DNA of 64,000 nucleotides from Druceiella hillmani (GCA_039881145.1 JAYKKI010000127.1:4033501-4097500), one strand, 5' to 3'. Counted from the first letter of the stretch, positions 48,700-63,318 are shown. The notes: generated from the letters alone by a model not told the origin. Translations and numbers: made by a program.

Positions 48700-48960
48700 A
48701 GTTCTAATCCCCCTTAGACACGTGCGATCCAACAAATGTCACTCGGAGGCCCGACAAATTGAGGATGAATAATTTGTAAATTGCCTCGATTTGGCCGAGT
48801 CGAATTGGTGATGCGCCTCGCGTACGGAGGCACAGGTCGTTGGCACGCGAGCCATTGCCGGCCCGCCGACGACATAATGCTCGAATGTTGTCGCCGCGAT
48901 AAACAGCTGATAACAAACGAGAGCGCTATCACAATCGAGCGGCGTCACCATCGATAAACA
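48700..48960. promoter_or_regulatory. GC-richer unique block, candidate regulatory DNA
   Basis: About 260 bp of non-repetitive sequence, clearly GC-richer than the flanks and open in three minus-strand frames at once, which argues against coding. It holds GATAAACAGCTGATAA (48897-48912), combining GATA, forkhead-like and E-box words. Regulatory use is inference. Confidence 0.25.
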
Positions 48961-51900
48961 TTATTATGTACAACGGTGCGAATCGATAATGAAGATGTAC
49001 AGAGGCTTATGATAAATTGGTTATTTATAACGTTAACAAACACGTAACTATACTTGAACGTCGACACTCAATGTTAAATTCGCCAGACGCAAAGCGACTT
49101 CAAAATTAGTATGACCGATTGAGCCTTATCATTTTTTTAGATTACGTCTAGACGATTGATGTATGTATATTGCTTAAAAGTATGGATAAACCTTTGTCTT
49201 GCCTGATTCAATCGAAATATAAATTCACAGAACGGCATAAGTCGTAAGCGAACTGCGAAACTAGAAAAAACTAACATAGACGAACAACAATGGAATTTAA
49301 GTATGAAGTGTCCGCAAATTCTAGATGTGATACAAGTAGATAACGTCAAGCTATTTTCGGAAAATGCAGAATAATGAGAGTGGGGGAAATAAGATTGGTT
49401 ATCAAGTTCCACACATCGGTGGTGAGCTCGTGCCGAGATGGAAAACTATAAAAAGCGTTTACCACCAGCTCGAAACCAAATGGACGTGTCCTTTAAAATC
49501 TTAAAACATTATATAAATATAATAATATTTATTAAAATATATTTAACACTATCATTTACAGGTATAATGGCAATGTTGAAAGTGAAACATATGTTCACGG
49601 ACAGTAAACAGGGTCCTTGCATCTTTCCAAAACGCTCAATACAAATCTAGGGATTGAGAGCGACCGAAGTTTCAGAATAGGAGACCGTATCAAAATTTTG
49701 TTATGCTTCTAAAAATGCAAGAAAAGGCACGAAACTGACATACTCGATCGATATCCAGAATTTCCGCATTCGTGATTTTGCTCCCACGGAATATCACTAA
49801 TTAACAAAGCTTACTCTTCTTTTTTCTTTTAAGGAGATCGTTACATCGAATATGATCAGGCTCTACACTGGATCAGACTTCATGATGCGACAGGATATTC
49901 CTTGTGAATAATGTTATAATGTACATGTGCAGTATATCGTTTGTGCACCGTAGGAAAAACATTGTGGATAACACCAACTCTGTCGAAGCAGAAAGCTGTC
50001 AAATCCATGCTTTACGCCAGTATATGGTTGTCCTTTAGAATATGCTTGTCCTTATATGGAAGACTCTTTGGCTAGATCTAATGCGGCAATTTTCTTCATA
50101 TATATAAATCTGTGTATTACGAAGCATTTTACGAAGCCGTTTAAGAATGAAAAGATGATTTGCAAAAATATGTTTATGGAATAAATGGTACATTATGAAA
50201 GCGGTGAGATTAAAAACGTATCCAATAAATTTATGACAGCAATTTTGCTATTTCAAAACGTGAAAACTTAAATGCAGCGGTGATGAGCTTATTTCTAAAG
50301 TTCGTATAATTATTATATAGAATGTTAAGAGAATGTTAAATGAAATATCATTGTAAATTATGGGAAAGAAATGTGTAAGAAGAAATTTGAGGGATAACAT
50401 GCTCTCGCTTTGGTGGAAGACAGTACTTTAATGGAAGGTAGAAAGAAAACATACAAAGAAACAAATAAGCCAGAAGTACATAATTAGTTCCATGGATATA
50501 ATGCATACGCCTCTTGTCTACATCGAGTACCGTATGTATTGTAACAACAATTTCCATCCTCTTTGCATTAATTACAATTGCAAATATCAATCGTAAAACG
50601 AATTCCTTAAGCATCTCGAAGCGTAGGTCACGTGAATAGCAATAAACTAGCGCAATTGCGGAACGTCATCCAAGTTCGTCACGTCTGCGGCCGCACAATG
50701 TCGATGCGGGCAAAAACGCACTCGTCTCGAGTCATAATTGAGGTCAAACATTACCGACTTCCCGACAAAATATGACCTTCGAGTCACATGCTGCGTCATT
50801 CGCTCACGCAGGAATTCAAAACATCGCCCAGTCATTAGCGAATTATGTAAACTTATAAGGCTTCGATGCTGTCCAGAGATCGTTTTTCTTTTATCCGCTC
50901 AAAAAGAATTTAAAAGACCCAATGGTTGACCCGAACCACAGGTAGGCTAGCGATAACAACCAGTGTAACCATGGAAAAAATTTTATATTATTCTCTCAAC
51001 TTAAACAGTTGGACACTGAAAGCAATCATTTTCTATTATCTTATTAATAAATAGGTACACGTCTGACGTGTATTATTTTAACATACTTATCTTCTTTAGT
51101 TTAAACCAGTGTTTCTCTTATATTTTAACCTTGCGATGAATTACAAAAAATACTTCAACAATTGTCAAAAGTCCTAATGAAGCACGTTATCTGTGTAGTA
51201 CGCATAGTCGCACATATATTTGCAATCCACTTGATATTCCACGGCAATCCGTCCTCCTATATTACCACCAAATAAAGCAAGCGAAAGATTGAGAGTTAAA
51301 TTTAATAAAAAGGATGGGAAATACTAACATTACATGAAATATTTGTAAGTAGCTTATTTTAAAGCCCATAATATTTAAGCGTTATTTATAATATTATTTC
51401 CTTGATGAATAGATGAATCGACTAAAATATTAATGGCCAGACACAATTTCTTCAGAACAAAAGTTATAAACTAATAATTTGTTTGAAAAGTCAGTGATGT
51501 TGGAAATAAAATTAAATTCGAATTTAATTAAGCAAAAGAGGACATTGGGCGACTTTCTTAATGTGTTGGCGGCGGCGGGTCGTCAAGTGCCCGAATCAGT
51601 GCGGTTGTGGAATCGAAGTATGCTGCTCCCTCGCTACGGAGTTTACTATCTTGACTTTAATGAACTTTGGTTTAAAACAGAGATAACCAAACTTTTTGGT
51701 CCCGTAGCCCACTTACCGATTTCTTTTTTTTCAGTATATGCCTTATATTAAATTTTCTTAAACATTTTAACATAAAATTATTTATCACAACTGACATACT
51801 GTTGCTCATTATGATAGATTTTTTTTGTAAATTGGACAATTGTAACAAAAACATACATATTTTTTACTCAAATATTTATTGATAAGAGACAAAATGTGAG

Positions 51901-52719
51901 TAAATATTTGGATTTGGAAGGGAAGTAAATTGAAACTTCTTATATTAATACACAAATAATTATATTAATGGGAATGATAAACCTGATGTTCTGATGATAA
52001 TTGTTCAATATTTGGCTTCAAATTAGAGGCATAGCCTGCAATGGTCACGATATCTTTTTTTGTAAGAATATTGATAACCGCGCTAAGACAGGGGTCTTGG
52101 AAAGGGTTCCACGAAGTATGAAGATGGAAAAGCTATTAAATATTTTTTAAATTTTATAATACTGTTAACCGACAAGACGCGTAGATGTTTCACATCAATG
52201 AATAAATGCCCTTCTGCGAACCTCACATTTGCGGAAAGTGGATAAAGTGTTTGTAATTTGTTGCAATTTTCGTCTAAACCGATGCAAGTAGGAAGGTATA
52301 ATTTGGCCCACAGTTGCTTTCTTGCGAAACTAAGCAGAGTTCTGGTTGTATTTCGAAGCTGACGGCGGATGTGTGCGCGGTGCAACGGTCGATACGCCCG
52401 ATCCGGTCCACCGCCGTCTTGCGTAACGCCAAAAGCCTTAATTCAATTATTCGAAACCTTACCTGTTCAAATTTCGACTATCTGTGTATATAACATCCGC
52501 TTATTATACCAAAGTAACGGCCCCGATATTTTAATTAAATAAGACCACGGAACATTTCTACCTAACCGTATACTTAATAAGGTCCAAAAGATTCCGGTCA
52601 TTTTAAAAACAATAATTTATTGACAATTTGATTACCAATCGATTAATAAACTGTTAATTAAACACCCACACATAAATAGTACAAAGTTATCTCATTTGTT
52701 TTTAGATATAGTCTACGGA
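48961..52719. other. Intergenic stretch without recognised genes
   Basis: Mostly AT-rich unique DNA. 50640-50930 is another GC-richer block (gtctgcggccgcacaatgtc). An open frame at 51479-51751 (plus) resembles nothing I know. No repeats of note. Confidence 0.5.
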
Positions 52720-53740
52720 GTGAGTGCAGTAAAAAACGTTGGAATGGTTCAAATTGCGTATAGTGCTGTGATGAAATTCCTTACTAAAAATGAAAATCTC
52801 AGGACGAAATAAAAATGCTGCTGATGGTGATTTTTCGCTTTCCTTATCCACCGTAAAGAATGGCCAAAACAATTTCTTTTAGGTAGGCCGTAATCTCGTC
52901 CAGAATGGCCCTCCGTCGTGAGAAAAATATCAAACTAGCTGAAAAAACAGTACTTGAATGAGGTTAAAAACTAAGAAATTAGCAGAAAGGTACTTTTTTT
53001 CGAAAACAAAAAATTCCACACAGTCATTTAATTTGTTAAGAAATGTGTATCAGTATCAGTTAGATACATTAAAGTAGAAACTTAAGGGGAAATGATTTCA
53101 CATTGCACAGTGGATTCAACAAATTATTTCCGCTGTTTAAAAAGAGCGACGTGTAAAGTGTTGCAGGGAGTTTTCATCCCTCTAGGAAACTCGGTAGAAA
53201 AAAATTGTCGACGACGTTACATTACGACTCAAAGTTGTCGACTCTATAAAGTTGTACGATGACATCTTGGGACCCAAAAAGGCAAAAGTGATACAAACTC
53301 AACAATAACAAAGATTTTCTGAGATTGCGAAGAAATCTTATTTGTTGGTTTTAAAAAGCCTAACACTAGAACAACTGTCAAATATTACGCTTCGTTATTG
53401 CATCAGTTGATCGATGTGCTCGAGGAAAAGCGTCGAGCAAAATCAATCTTGTTAGTTCTTGGGCAGTGTTATTGCTACGCAAAAATTCAACTGCACACAT
53501 CTCTGCAGCTGCCAAAGCTGCTATCCACGAATGTGGCATTACAGAACTCGACCACTCACCTATAGCCTCGGCCTAGCACCGAGTGGCATTATGGCCTTTT
53601 TTATTCTAGAAACAGGAATCCATTTCAGATTAAAGAAATTTAGCATTTATGATAAGTTGAAGTTGACGGTTTTAGAAAATTTTCAAGACAAAACTTCAGG
53701 CTATTTTTTCAAAGGAATTAAAAAGTTTATGGAGTTTTAA
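52720..53740 (+). pseudogene. Decayed mariner-type transposase
   Basis: The best segment is 53459-53740. In broken frames it gives HTS-AAAKAAIHECGITELDHSP, then SLGLAPSGI for the mariner 'YSPDLAPSD' block (the catalytic third Asp region, with D lost), then LKKFSIYDKLKLTVLENFQDKTSGYFFKGIKKFMEF. All of this is close to the C-terminal end of insect mariner transposases. Upstream, pieces near 52830-52960 resemble the helix-turn-helix region (SLSTVK, LGRP, RPEWPS). Many stops; dead. No inverted ends were identified, though a 15-bp hairpin lies just downstream at 53796-53833. Confidence 0.7.
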
Positions 53741-53795
53741 AAATTTATTAAAGTACTACATTAAAAAACAATGTTATTTATTTTCATTTTCTCTA

Positions 53796-53833
53796 GTTTT
53801 CCGGTCTGAGTGGGATAGCTCAGGCCGGAAAAC
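53796..53833. repeat. 15-bp inverted repeat
   Basis: gttttccggtctgag and ctcaggccggaaaac flank an 8-nt loop with one difference. A partial copy, 'ttcggaaaaccttctagtagctgt', follows at about 53858-53880. Confidence 0.75.
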
Positions 53834-55385
53834 TTTGTCAAACCTTCCAGTAGCTGTTCGGAAAACCTTCTAGTAGCTGTTATTTTATTACTCAGGTGTA
53901 CGATCACTTCACCGTTTTCAACAAAGATAACAGCCACGTCAGAATACCCTATCGGTCGTCGTCGATGAAACAACGTCATATTACGTGCCCCCGACTTTTT
54001 TTTCGAAAGAAGAAAATTGTTTCTACCTTTTACACACATTTAACTCATTCGTTGTACAAACCCAACAGCGCTCGAGTGATTCTCATTTACCTTTGACTTG
54101 CCAACCATATCTTAAACCACATTTTCATCGCTTATGGCGCCTTATCATACGGGAAACCGTGGGTCCATATGGGAAACAAACATATATATTTAAACTTTTT
54201 AACACCCTTCTACAACATTTATCTTAAACACGTCATTTTTGTGCCTGGTTTTAATTTCACTTTCATATATTTTAGTCTTTCATTTAACATTTGTACACAC
54301 GACAGACTTATTGTAATAAAATAAATCTCTTTCAGTCAACTACAAAGAACGTAATTTTTAGGTCATAAGTGGACTGTAAAGATTAAAGTATTGTAACTAA
54401 AAAAGCAGTAAACTTTTTAAATTAAAAAGAAAATAAAAATGAATTGAAAATAAGTGAGCATATTGACAAAGTCGGGACAGATATAATTTTTTCAATCTAC
54501 TCTGTGGAGCGTATTTGGACGGTGAATTCCTGATCGATCTGATTCGTTAGAATCCAATGAATTCCATAATTTAGTTGCATAAACACTAAAAGAAACTCGG
54601 TCCTAAAAATGACGGACAATGTTTAGGAATGAGAGTAGGAAATTTCATGAATCTTTTACAGAGGTAAGTAAGTCTATTTGGATTGGAAATGTGATCATAT
54701 TTTTCTACGAGGCCAGATACATAACATATACATTTTGAAGTTATTCTAGATTGTTAAACATTAAAATCTGAAAAGCAAATATCTCCATAGTCAAGGAACG
54801 TATTAAAAATTTGACATAATAAGATTTTATATTTTTATATGTATTTAAAACACGAGAATTTTATTAATTAAAACACGAGAATACCCTTCCCCAGAAAAGG
54901 ATCTTGACCCTTATGTTGTCAATTCTCTCCATATAATCGAATTTTTATATAAAAAACAGAACTGATTTGTGCTTATGAAGCCTTGTAGACGACGCATTAA
55001 TGACAAGTATAAAAAATACAGTTTAAAAATAAGATTCTTTTCTTCAACTTTAGTTATAATTCTAAGACTGATAGAGAAATAGAAGAGAAAAGAAAAGATA
55101 AATGGAATATTAACCATTCAATCTGACACCTGCCATTTGCAACACGACTAGGATCAACTCGTAGAGGAATAAAAAAGAATAATATTCACCAGGAATAAAC
55201 AAAAAGTAATGAAAACTTATATATATTCTCGTGATACCTCTTCGGGTTATTACTGTTACTATATTTTAACAAATTTTCAATCTATTTCAACCGTGTTCTA
55301 TGCGCGCAATACTTTAGCATTTTTTTTTATAAATGCCGTTTATTATGTATATTCGTTCCAAACGACCAACTACATTCTAAATTAA
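53834..55385. other. Intergenic stretch without recognised genes
   Basis: AT-rich. The minus strand near 54520-54610 reads TKLWNSLDSNESDRSGIHRP, faintly like a retroelement reverse-transcriptase tail but too short to call. Nothing else seen. Confidence 0.5.
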
Positions 55386-55720
55386 TGATAAATATCCAAA
55401 CATTCGCGGTTGGAATGCGTTCGCTGCGTATTTTGCGTCTACCCGTGAGATTGTACGATTACCGCCTCCACATCAAAATTCATACATAACACGCTCTAGC
55501 GGCTCTTTCCATAACGACTGTAAAATGATTTACGATCGTAACACGTATAATAGAGCTGCACCACTAGCCGTGTGGCTCTCGCGTGACGCCGGTCGCGTCC
55601 GCGTGTAATTACCGCAATGCGGTAGTAATTACAAGCGGGCGAGATGAACGCACGCTAATTACCACTTTCACTCTCTTCAGGCTGAGACTGAAGCTGAAGC
55701 TGCATTAGAAAGTGAACAGC
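55386..55720. promoter_or_regulatory. GC-richer unique block with homeodomain-type palindrome
   Basis: Unique sequence with high GC for this window. At 55605-55632 two gtaattac half-sites face each other as an imperfect palindrome (gtaattaccgcaatgcggta, then gtaattac). A third taatta is at 55656-55661. TAATTA is the classic homeodomain core. Enhancer function is inference. Confidence 0.3.
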
Positions 55721-56621
<901 letters not shown>

Positions 56622-57343
56622 ATGTATGTAAACACTAACATATATACATTTAACTTAAAACAAAATAAAACAACTTCATATTACGTTTCTACGGTTGGAC
56701 TATTTCACAAGAGCAGCAGGTTCGTTCAAGCTATAACAGAAAAAAATAACCTCTATGGTCTGAATCGCCAAACAATGACAAACCATAACAACGCATTAAC
56801 GCGGAAGTCACTTTTTTCTACTGCATGCACGCGGCCCCTATCAGTAAGTTTCTAGTGTATAGAAAATAAATTAAGTTTTTTTCTCCTTTCCCTCCGGAAA
56901 TACTTTCCAATTATAACTTAAAACAATAGGTACCATGGAACACCTGTGGAACAATACGAATAGCCTGTAATTTGTCCGGATCCAACCCAATTAGTTTAAT
57001 TTTCGTAGGACATAGGTTAAACATAGTCCATATTAACTCGGACATTCCATTCAGATTTAGTAAGCCTTTGAAAGCGCATGTACATACCTACGTAGGTACG
57101 TACGTACATACTCATAGACTCGGATGCGATTCATAACCTGATACGATGCTAACCTTTCCTTCTTACTTTACTTTCATCGATCCTCTCCTGGATGCTAACG
57201 CAATACTTTCATTCATTATTTCGATAAGAGTACAAAGATATTTAATGGCTCCAAACACGTTACAGTTTATTTAATGACGATAAAACAATTAATATCCTCA
57301 AATATGTCTCGACTTTTTCGTAGTGATTTAAATATAATAACAC

Positions 57344-57594
57344 AATTGATACATGACATAACTGATATATCACACACTACACTAACAGCTACTCATTATT
57401 AAAGCGTATCATTAAAGGCGTAGTCTAAATCAAATATTGCAATGGCATAAATTGATACATGACATAACTGATATATCACACACTACAATTGATACATTAC
57501 ATAACTGATATATCACACACTACACTAACAGCTACTCATTATTAAAGCGTATCATTAAAGGCGTAGTCTAAATCAAATATTGCAATGCCATAAA
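57344..57594. repeat. Compound tandem repeat (A-B-A-A-B)
   Basis: Unit A (about 37 bp, attgatacatgacataactg...) begins at 57345, 57451 and 57488. Unit B (about 70 bp, ctaacagctactcattatta...) follows the first and third A. Copies are almost identical. Confidence 0.9.
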
Positions 57595-59449
57595 GATGTA
57601 TTCCGAGATGCAAATCTCCAGCGACTCTCAGCCCGGTTGAGCATTTACACGCGTGCAATATTAAATGACTAGCGTGACCCGTGCGAAGTCTTCGCATTAT
57701 AAATTATTGAACTCAATTTAATAAATCAAAATTGATTGCAGGTATTCAATTCATTTCTAATTTTGCACACTGCTTATTACGTTTTTATTCCATTATGAAG
57801 CTCAGATGACAGATCAAACAAATAGTTTACTAAAATTGATATATAGAGGCGCAAGTATCAAAAGCATTGAGCTAAAGCGCCACTTTATTTATACGTGAGT
57901 GGATTTGAAATTAAACAAAAATTTTACCGACCGTCAATCATATTGACGTTGAGCCGTTAGATGGCAGCATTGCTGTTTTGTGTATATAATTTTAATAATT
58001 AATTAATTTGCAAAAACAATAGCAATAATCAATTTTTTAGTTGTGGATGCCGGTAGAGCAAGCAATTATCTATAAAATGATATATAATGTATGTGGATTA
58101 GTTGTGAGGTTTTTTCTAAAAAGGGAGAGTAACATCTTAACCTTAGCGTATTAATATATATGATGATGATGATGATTATTATTGCACGAATTACGTTAGA
58201 CGCTGATATATTTTCAATTATTGATTCATTTATCATTCCTACGTGCGTATATTTTTGTTAGAAACTAGTTTAGTGATGTCCAAGTTGTGAGAAATTTTGT
58301 GTGAACGCAACCGTCCAATAGTTTTCGTTCGCCGTATCGGTCGTAGGGATCGAGGAGACATATTTTAAAAAGACGTAAGCAGTGTGGGCTGCTACTAGAT
58401 TATCTTAATTTTTCTTCCGACGGTTATGATGTGCGAGCTTTAAGCGTGCCTAGAAAATCTGAATATTTTTCATTAATGAGATACAAAGGTGACCTGCGAA
58501 AATGAGCCTAGCGTTACTTTTAAAAAGCTGACGTTTTTTTAAATGTAAAAAGAGCCAAACAGTTCAGTGACTGACATCAGCAGAGCAAAAAGTAAAATAT
58601 AATTTGTAACCATAATACAAAACAAAAAAACTTTCTTCATAAACGCACATATATTCAATTTTTAATACATTTAAAATTGTTAAAAAAAATTGAAAAACAA
58701 TAAATATCTATCGCAGTACAAAATAACTTTTTAGAAACATTTACAAAAAATAATCAATACAGATTGCTGTTTTTGTTTTGTAACAGTTGCCTAAATAGGT
58801 AAGAAATTAATTGTTAACTGACCTTCGTTCTGTTGTATCTAAAAAAATATGTTTTTGCTCTTTTAAAGTTTTACGTGGCTTTTATTCAATGATCCTGTCG
58901 ACCCTGCAAGTTTAATGAATTGGTATGTTAAATCTGTCCATAGAGGATACAACGAGACACAATTTGCACTGATGTGGTTTAAATAACGCATAGAAATTAG
59001 CATTAGCATATTTAGAGTAGAAATTAGCATTAGCATTATGAAAAATAACCAGACTTCTCATAAAATATACAATATTTCTAATTTGCCCAATTATTGATTT
59101 AAATAAAACTTGTAAGGAACTTATTCTTTTCTATTATCGTAAATAGGAAAAACATATTGGACTTTTGCCGGTCTCCTTGAAGAGTTGTTGAATTTGACCA
59201 TTAACTGTTGCGCCGCAATATCTCAAAATTAATTAAATATTTAAATGGGGGTAATGAAAACAACTGTAATAGACTATGCCGAGTACTATTAACTATTCTT
59301 CGGACAGAAAAAAAAATTCGCCCGGTCTGTTTTTAATTATTACTAAAAACAAGTCAATTAAGATATAAAAACTTTTGGTTCAGTGCGTTAAAAATATCTC
59401 TAAAGAATTAAATATCGAAATTAGTAAAATTTCTGAGTAATAAAATAAT

Positions 59450-59596
59450 AAATTTTAGTCAGTCTCCGAATTTTAAGAAGCGATTAAGAATCGGCAACTA
59501 CCCGACCATACAATGAAAAAAAAAATTACATTTTTTCTTTTTTTCATTTTTTGATTTAGTTGCCGCTCCTTAAAATTCGGTCTTTGACCAAAATTT
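59450..59596. repeat. Foldback repeat (MITE-like), arms about 45 bp
   Basis: Left arm aattttagtcagtctccgaa through to cggcaacta; right arm, inverted, tagttgccgctccttaaaat through to ggtctttgaccaaaatt. They are imperfect reverse complements around an A- and T-run centre. Confidence 0.65.
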
Positions 59597-60083
59597 GATC
59601 CTGTATACTTTAGCAGATCTGAGCGTAGGTACAAAAGTAGTATACAGCAGCCGCTCGAGATTAGTTATCAGAGCTCGGTGACACGAAGATTGGTTATCAG
59701 CTTATAACAGATGTATTACGACGAAATATTCCCAAAATATTTGGAGTATAGGTATAAAGGACAATTATTAAATTAAAGGTCAATGCCCACCAGTGGCATT
59801 GGTTATTTCTAAATTGTACATGCATAAACAAAGTCTCAAAAATAATGTTTATATTTATTACAACTTAACCCAAAACATGTACATGAAACTTCTTTTCGGA
59901 ATTTAATAAAAGGAAAAACTGTTCAAATATTCAATTTCCAGTTTTCGAAGAGTTCATTTTATGACAATTACGTCGAATGATGTTACCTTTTATATCACAA
60001 AAACAACGAAAACCTGACTCTCGAACGAGTCGTATTAGAATATTAGTAGTTAATAGCCGAGTCGCATTAATAGAGAGAACGCA

Positions 60084-60443
60084 TTAGTTTTCCCCATTTC
60101 CTTCGCGCCACAGAGGCGTGGACACTACGTAAATGTCAGCGTAAAAAGACGCCCTTGAAATGTGTTGTTGGAGAAAAATGATTGGAGCATCGTGGACTGA
60201 GTTCCGAATTAATGCGTCCATGAACTCGGTATCAGGCAACGTTTTTCCAATATTGTACAAAATCGCATAATGACATTTATCGGATATGTATCGCGGCGCA
60301 ACCGTCGAAAGTGGAAAGTACCAAACCACGTGGGAGAGCACCGATGTGATGAATAGATAAGGTCGCCTAAACAAATACATCCGGAGACCAGCTGATAGAG
60401 AAATATCCTGTGACGCATCACTCACCAGCAGCACACTTGACAC
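60084..60443 (-). CDS. Unidentified open frame of 119 codons
   Basis: The longest open frame in the right half outside transposons (MSSVLLVSDASQDISLSAGL...). It is in GC-richer unique DNA. I recognise no domain, and no splice partner or promoter is evident. It may equally be non-coding conserved DNA. Confidence 0.15.
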   Translation of the reverse strand: MSSVLLVSDASQDISLSAGLRMYLFRRPYLFITSVLSHVVWYFPLSTVAPRYISDKCHYAILYNIGKTLPDTEFMDALIRNSVHDAPIIFLQQHISRASFYADIYVVSTPLWREGNGEN

Positions 60444-61532
60444 AATAGCTGCGACCGCCGAAAAATGTCATCAAAAACAAATCTCCAAAAAATATAACGT
60501 TAGTGTTGAATATAGTGCGTCTAATGACAAGTATCATTGTTCATTTGTCTTATAACTAAAATATGGTTGTGGTACATATTGTACATAATAGTTTTTATTT
60601 CTCATTTTAGTATTCCTCAGATGTGTTTCACAAATACCCGAGTAATATGAGATGTTTCATGTAGTGAAAGTCTCATAGTTCTTATTCAGTGACATTGGCG
60701 TATTCCATAATGTTAATAGTCAGATATTGTAAGTATCTACACTGCATGATATAAAGATTAATGAAAAAATAATGATCGAGTGTCAATGACATTGCGCAAG
60801 TTCAATTCATAATATTTAGTTATATTCATTACTAACACTGGGAACGTTTTTTTTTATTCCAGTATATTGATTTAAATAAAACAAAATAAAGCATGTTTCA
60901 TTAACGCACAACTACTTTCGATAGCACATTGTGTTCCATACTGAAGCGAGTTTGTATGAAGACAGTAGTATTACTCAATAATAAACTGAAGATTGCTTAA
61001 ACAAGTTAAATCGCGTTCAAAAGTTGTGTGTAAGCACGCGCAAACTTTAGACCGTAGAAAATACAATCTGACATCAAAGTTTAAGTTTCATTTCAAACGG
61101 GTTCACTTTTATTTAATCCATCAAATAGTTCCTGCAGTTATTATGTTCTTAAAATAGATTTAACTGTTGCGAGATGCCCAGTCGCTTTATGGAGTTCACG
61201 AGTGAAAATTAGTATAATATTTAATTTTATTCTTTATTGTTTATATTACGTTTTTAAACAGGTTGTATTTTGGTGCTTACAAATATCCAATGCCTCGGTT
61301 GAACCTTTAAGAGAACGTGGATTTTTTTAATAAATAAATAAAAAATAAACAATTCAATTGCCTCGGGTTACGCACTGAAAGTTTCCCAATCTTCCTCATT
61401 TCAAGAAATAATATCACCTCCTATGAAAACAACGAGTTTTCGTAGAATATGCGCTACAACACACTGTTGTAGCGCACGTGAGCGTTCGTTCAGGCATATT
61501 ATCCATTACAATATACATATATGCACATGTGA

Positions 61533-61535
<3 letters not shown>

Positions 61536-61595
<60 letters not shown>
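61536..61595. repeat. (TA)n microsatellite, left of the Tc1 element
   Basis: Pure TA run that ends exactly at the left tip of the Tc1-like element. Confidence 0.95.
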
Positions 61596-61598
<3 letters not shown>

Positions 61599-63263
61599 TC
61601 GTGGCCTTATAATTAAGAACATCATAGTATTGTATTCTTTAAGAAGATGTCAGAGTACTTTTCTGATATTACATGGTGTACATCCAGAAGAGTTGGTAGT
61701 TTTTTTTAACTATTTTGATGTGTTTAAAACAAAATAAAACTACATAATATGTTTAATTATAATAGGATTTATTAAAAAATAATTATTACAAAAAAAAGTA
61801 TGTCATAACATTAAAAATTGTCTGGCCCACTAATTAAGAACAGGTTATTGATGAAGTTGAAAATATGAAAATAAGATCTCTTTTTCTGTTAACTTCTGTT
61901 AAATGAAGATGTTATTTACTGCAGTACACTAATACTTAGTTGGAAATCCTTTATTTTCAAGAACTGCTGCACATCGCCTTGACATTGACTACACCAGAGC
62001 TTGACACATAGCATTCCAAGCCTCTTGTGTTTCTTTGAAAAGTTTATCCAAGTTTTTAATGTTTTTATTTACCAGGCTTTTCTTCACATCATACCACAGG
62101 TTTCCTATTAGGTTAAGGTCGGGGCTGCAGGAAGGCTACTCGAGCACGTCTACTGAATTAGTTGTGAACCATTCCTTAACTGATTTGGCTGTGTGTTTGG
62201 GATCATTATCTTGTTGGAACTTCCAAACAACTGACAGATTTTCCTCTGCATATGGTAACATGGTATTCTCTAGAATATGTTTGTAGAGATTTTGGTCCAT
62301 GTTAATTCGATTTTTACCAAGGGTCCAACACCGAACCAGGAGAAGCAACCCCACAATTTGATATTACCCCCACCGTGTTTCAAAGTCACAGTGGTGTACT
62401 TTGGGTTGAAAGCTGTATTTGGTGGTCTCCGTACATATTGACGGCCATCAGACCCAACTCTATTTATTTTAGTCTCATCAGACCATAAAAGATACGTCCA
62501 CTGCTGTAGAGTCCAGTTCTTGTGTTCAGAAGCAAACTTAATTCTGACCTCCCTGTTTCGCTTGCTCACTAAGGGCTTCTTGAGCGTCACTCTACCATAC
62601 AATTCTGCTTCATTAAGACGTTCTTATGGTCCTGGTAGCAAGTCCTGATGGATCCTCACCAAAAAGTTGCCGTTTTATATCAGTTGATGTGAGTTTGGGG
62701 TTAATTTTCGCAATACGAATAATTTGGACATCAGTCCTTGGGGTGGACTTACGCGGACGCATTAAGTAATAGCATTAAATACTTTAGTTCTGGAACATGT
62801 TACCTTCTGATATGACCATTTCTGCTCAAGGACCAGAGATGCAATAATTTTTCGATTGGATGCATCACAACTAGTGTCTTTTCCCATTTTTCCTCACAAA
62901 AAACACTCACACCAACCTTCTTGTGGCCAAAATATAGTCAGAAAACAAAAAAGTACTAAAAAAATTATAATCAAGTGCACTATTCAACTGTATCTTCAAC
63001 AATGAGCTAGTAAACTGTAGTGTTCTTAATTAGTGGGCCAAGCAAATGTTACCCATTTGAAGAAAGGGTCAGATCTATTGTTAATTTTCCATGAAATGCA
63101 GTAACAGTAAACCCCTGTTCAAAGTCATTAGTGATTCCTGGTATTATCACAAAGAGTCTGACTGCAACTTGACTTACATTTGCATATTTAGATGTTGAAA
63201 AAATAATTAATCCTTAATTATTAGTTAACAAAATATTCATGTTCCTAATTATGAGGCCACCAC

Positions 63264-63265
<2 letters not shown>
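61596..63265 (-). mobile_element. Tc1-like DNA transposon (1.67 kb), inactive
   Basis: The tips are cagtcgtggccttataatta (left) and, inverted, cagtggtggcctcataatta (right). A second, inner inverted pair (about 61822-61842 and 63022-63043, tggcccactaattaagaaca) lies about 225 bp inside each tip. This is the IR/DR layout seen in several Tc1 elements, where the transposase binds an outer and an inner direct repeat. The element sits in a TA tract, as expected from TA targeting. A broken DD34E transposase runs on the minus strand. Confidence 0.9.
61929..62887 (-). pseudogene. Tc1 (DD34E) transposase, frame-broken and catalytically dead
   Basis: It starts MGKDTSCDASNRKIIASLVL (ATG at 62885-62887) and ends GFPTKY at a stop at 61929-61931, about 319 codons against roughly 340 for the family. 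Helix-turn-helix parts are visible (NPKLTSTDIKRQLFGE). Catalytic blocks are LLWSDETKIN (first Asp) and QQDNDPKHTA (second Asp). The third acidic residue, expected 34 residues after the second Asp in 'PxLNxIENLW', is Gly here (NLIGNLW). A stop replaces the Trp before PSCSPDL. Other frame changes occur near 62620 and 62760 and around 62290-62320. Confidence 0.88.

Positions 63266-63318
<53 letters not shown>

Noticed and set aside
54510..54620. Minus-strand reading like a retroelement C-terminus (TKLWNSLDSNESD)
   Set aside because: Too short and without supporting flanking motifs.
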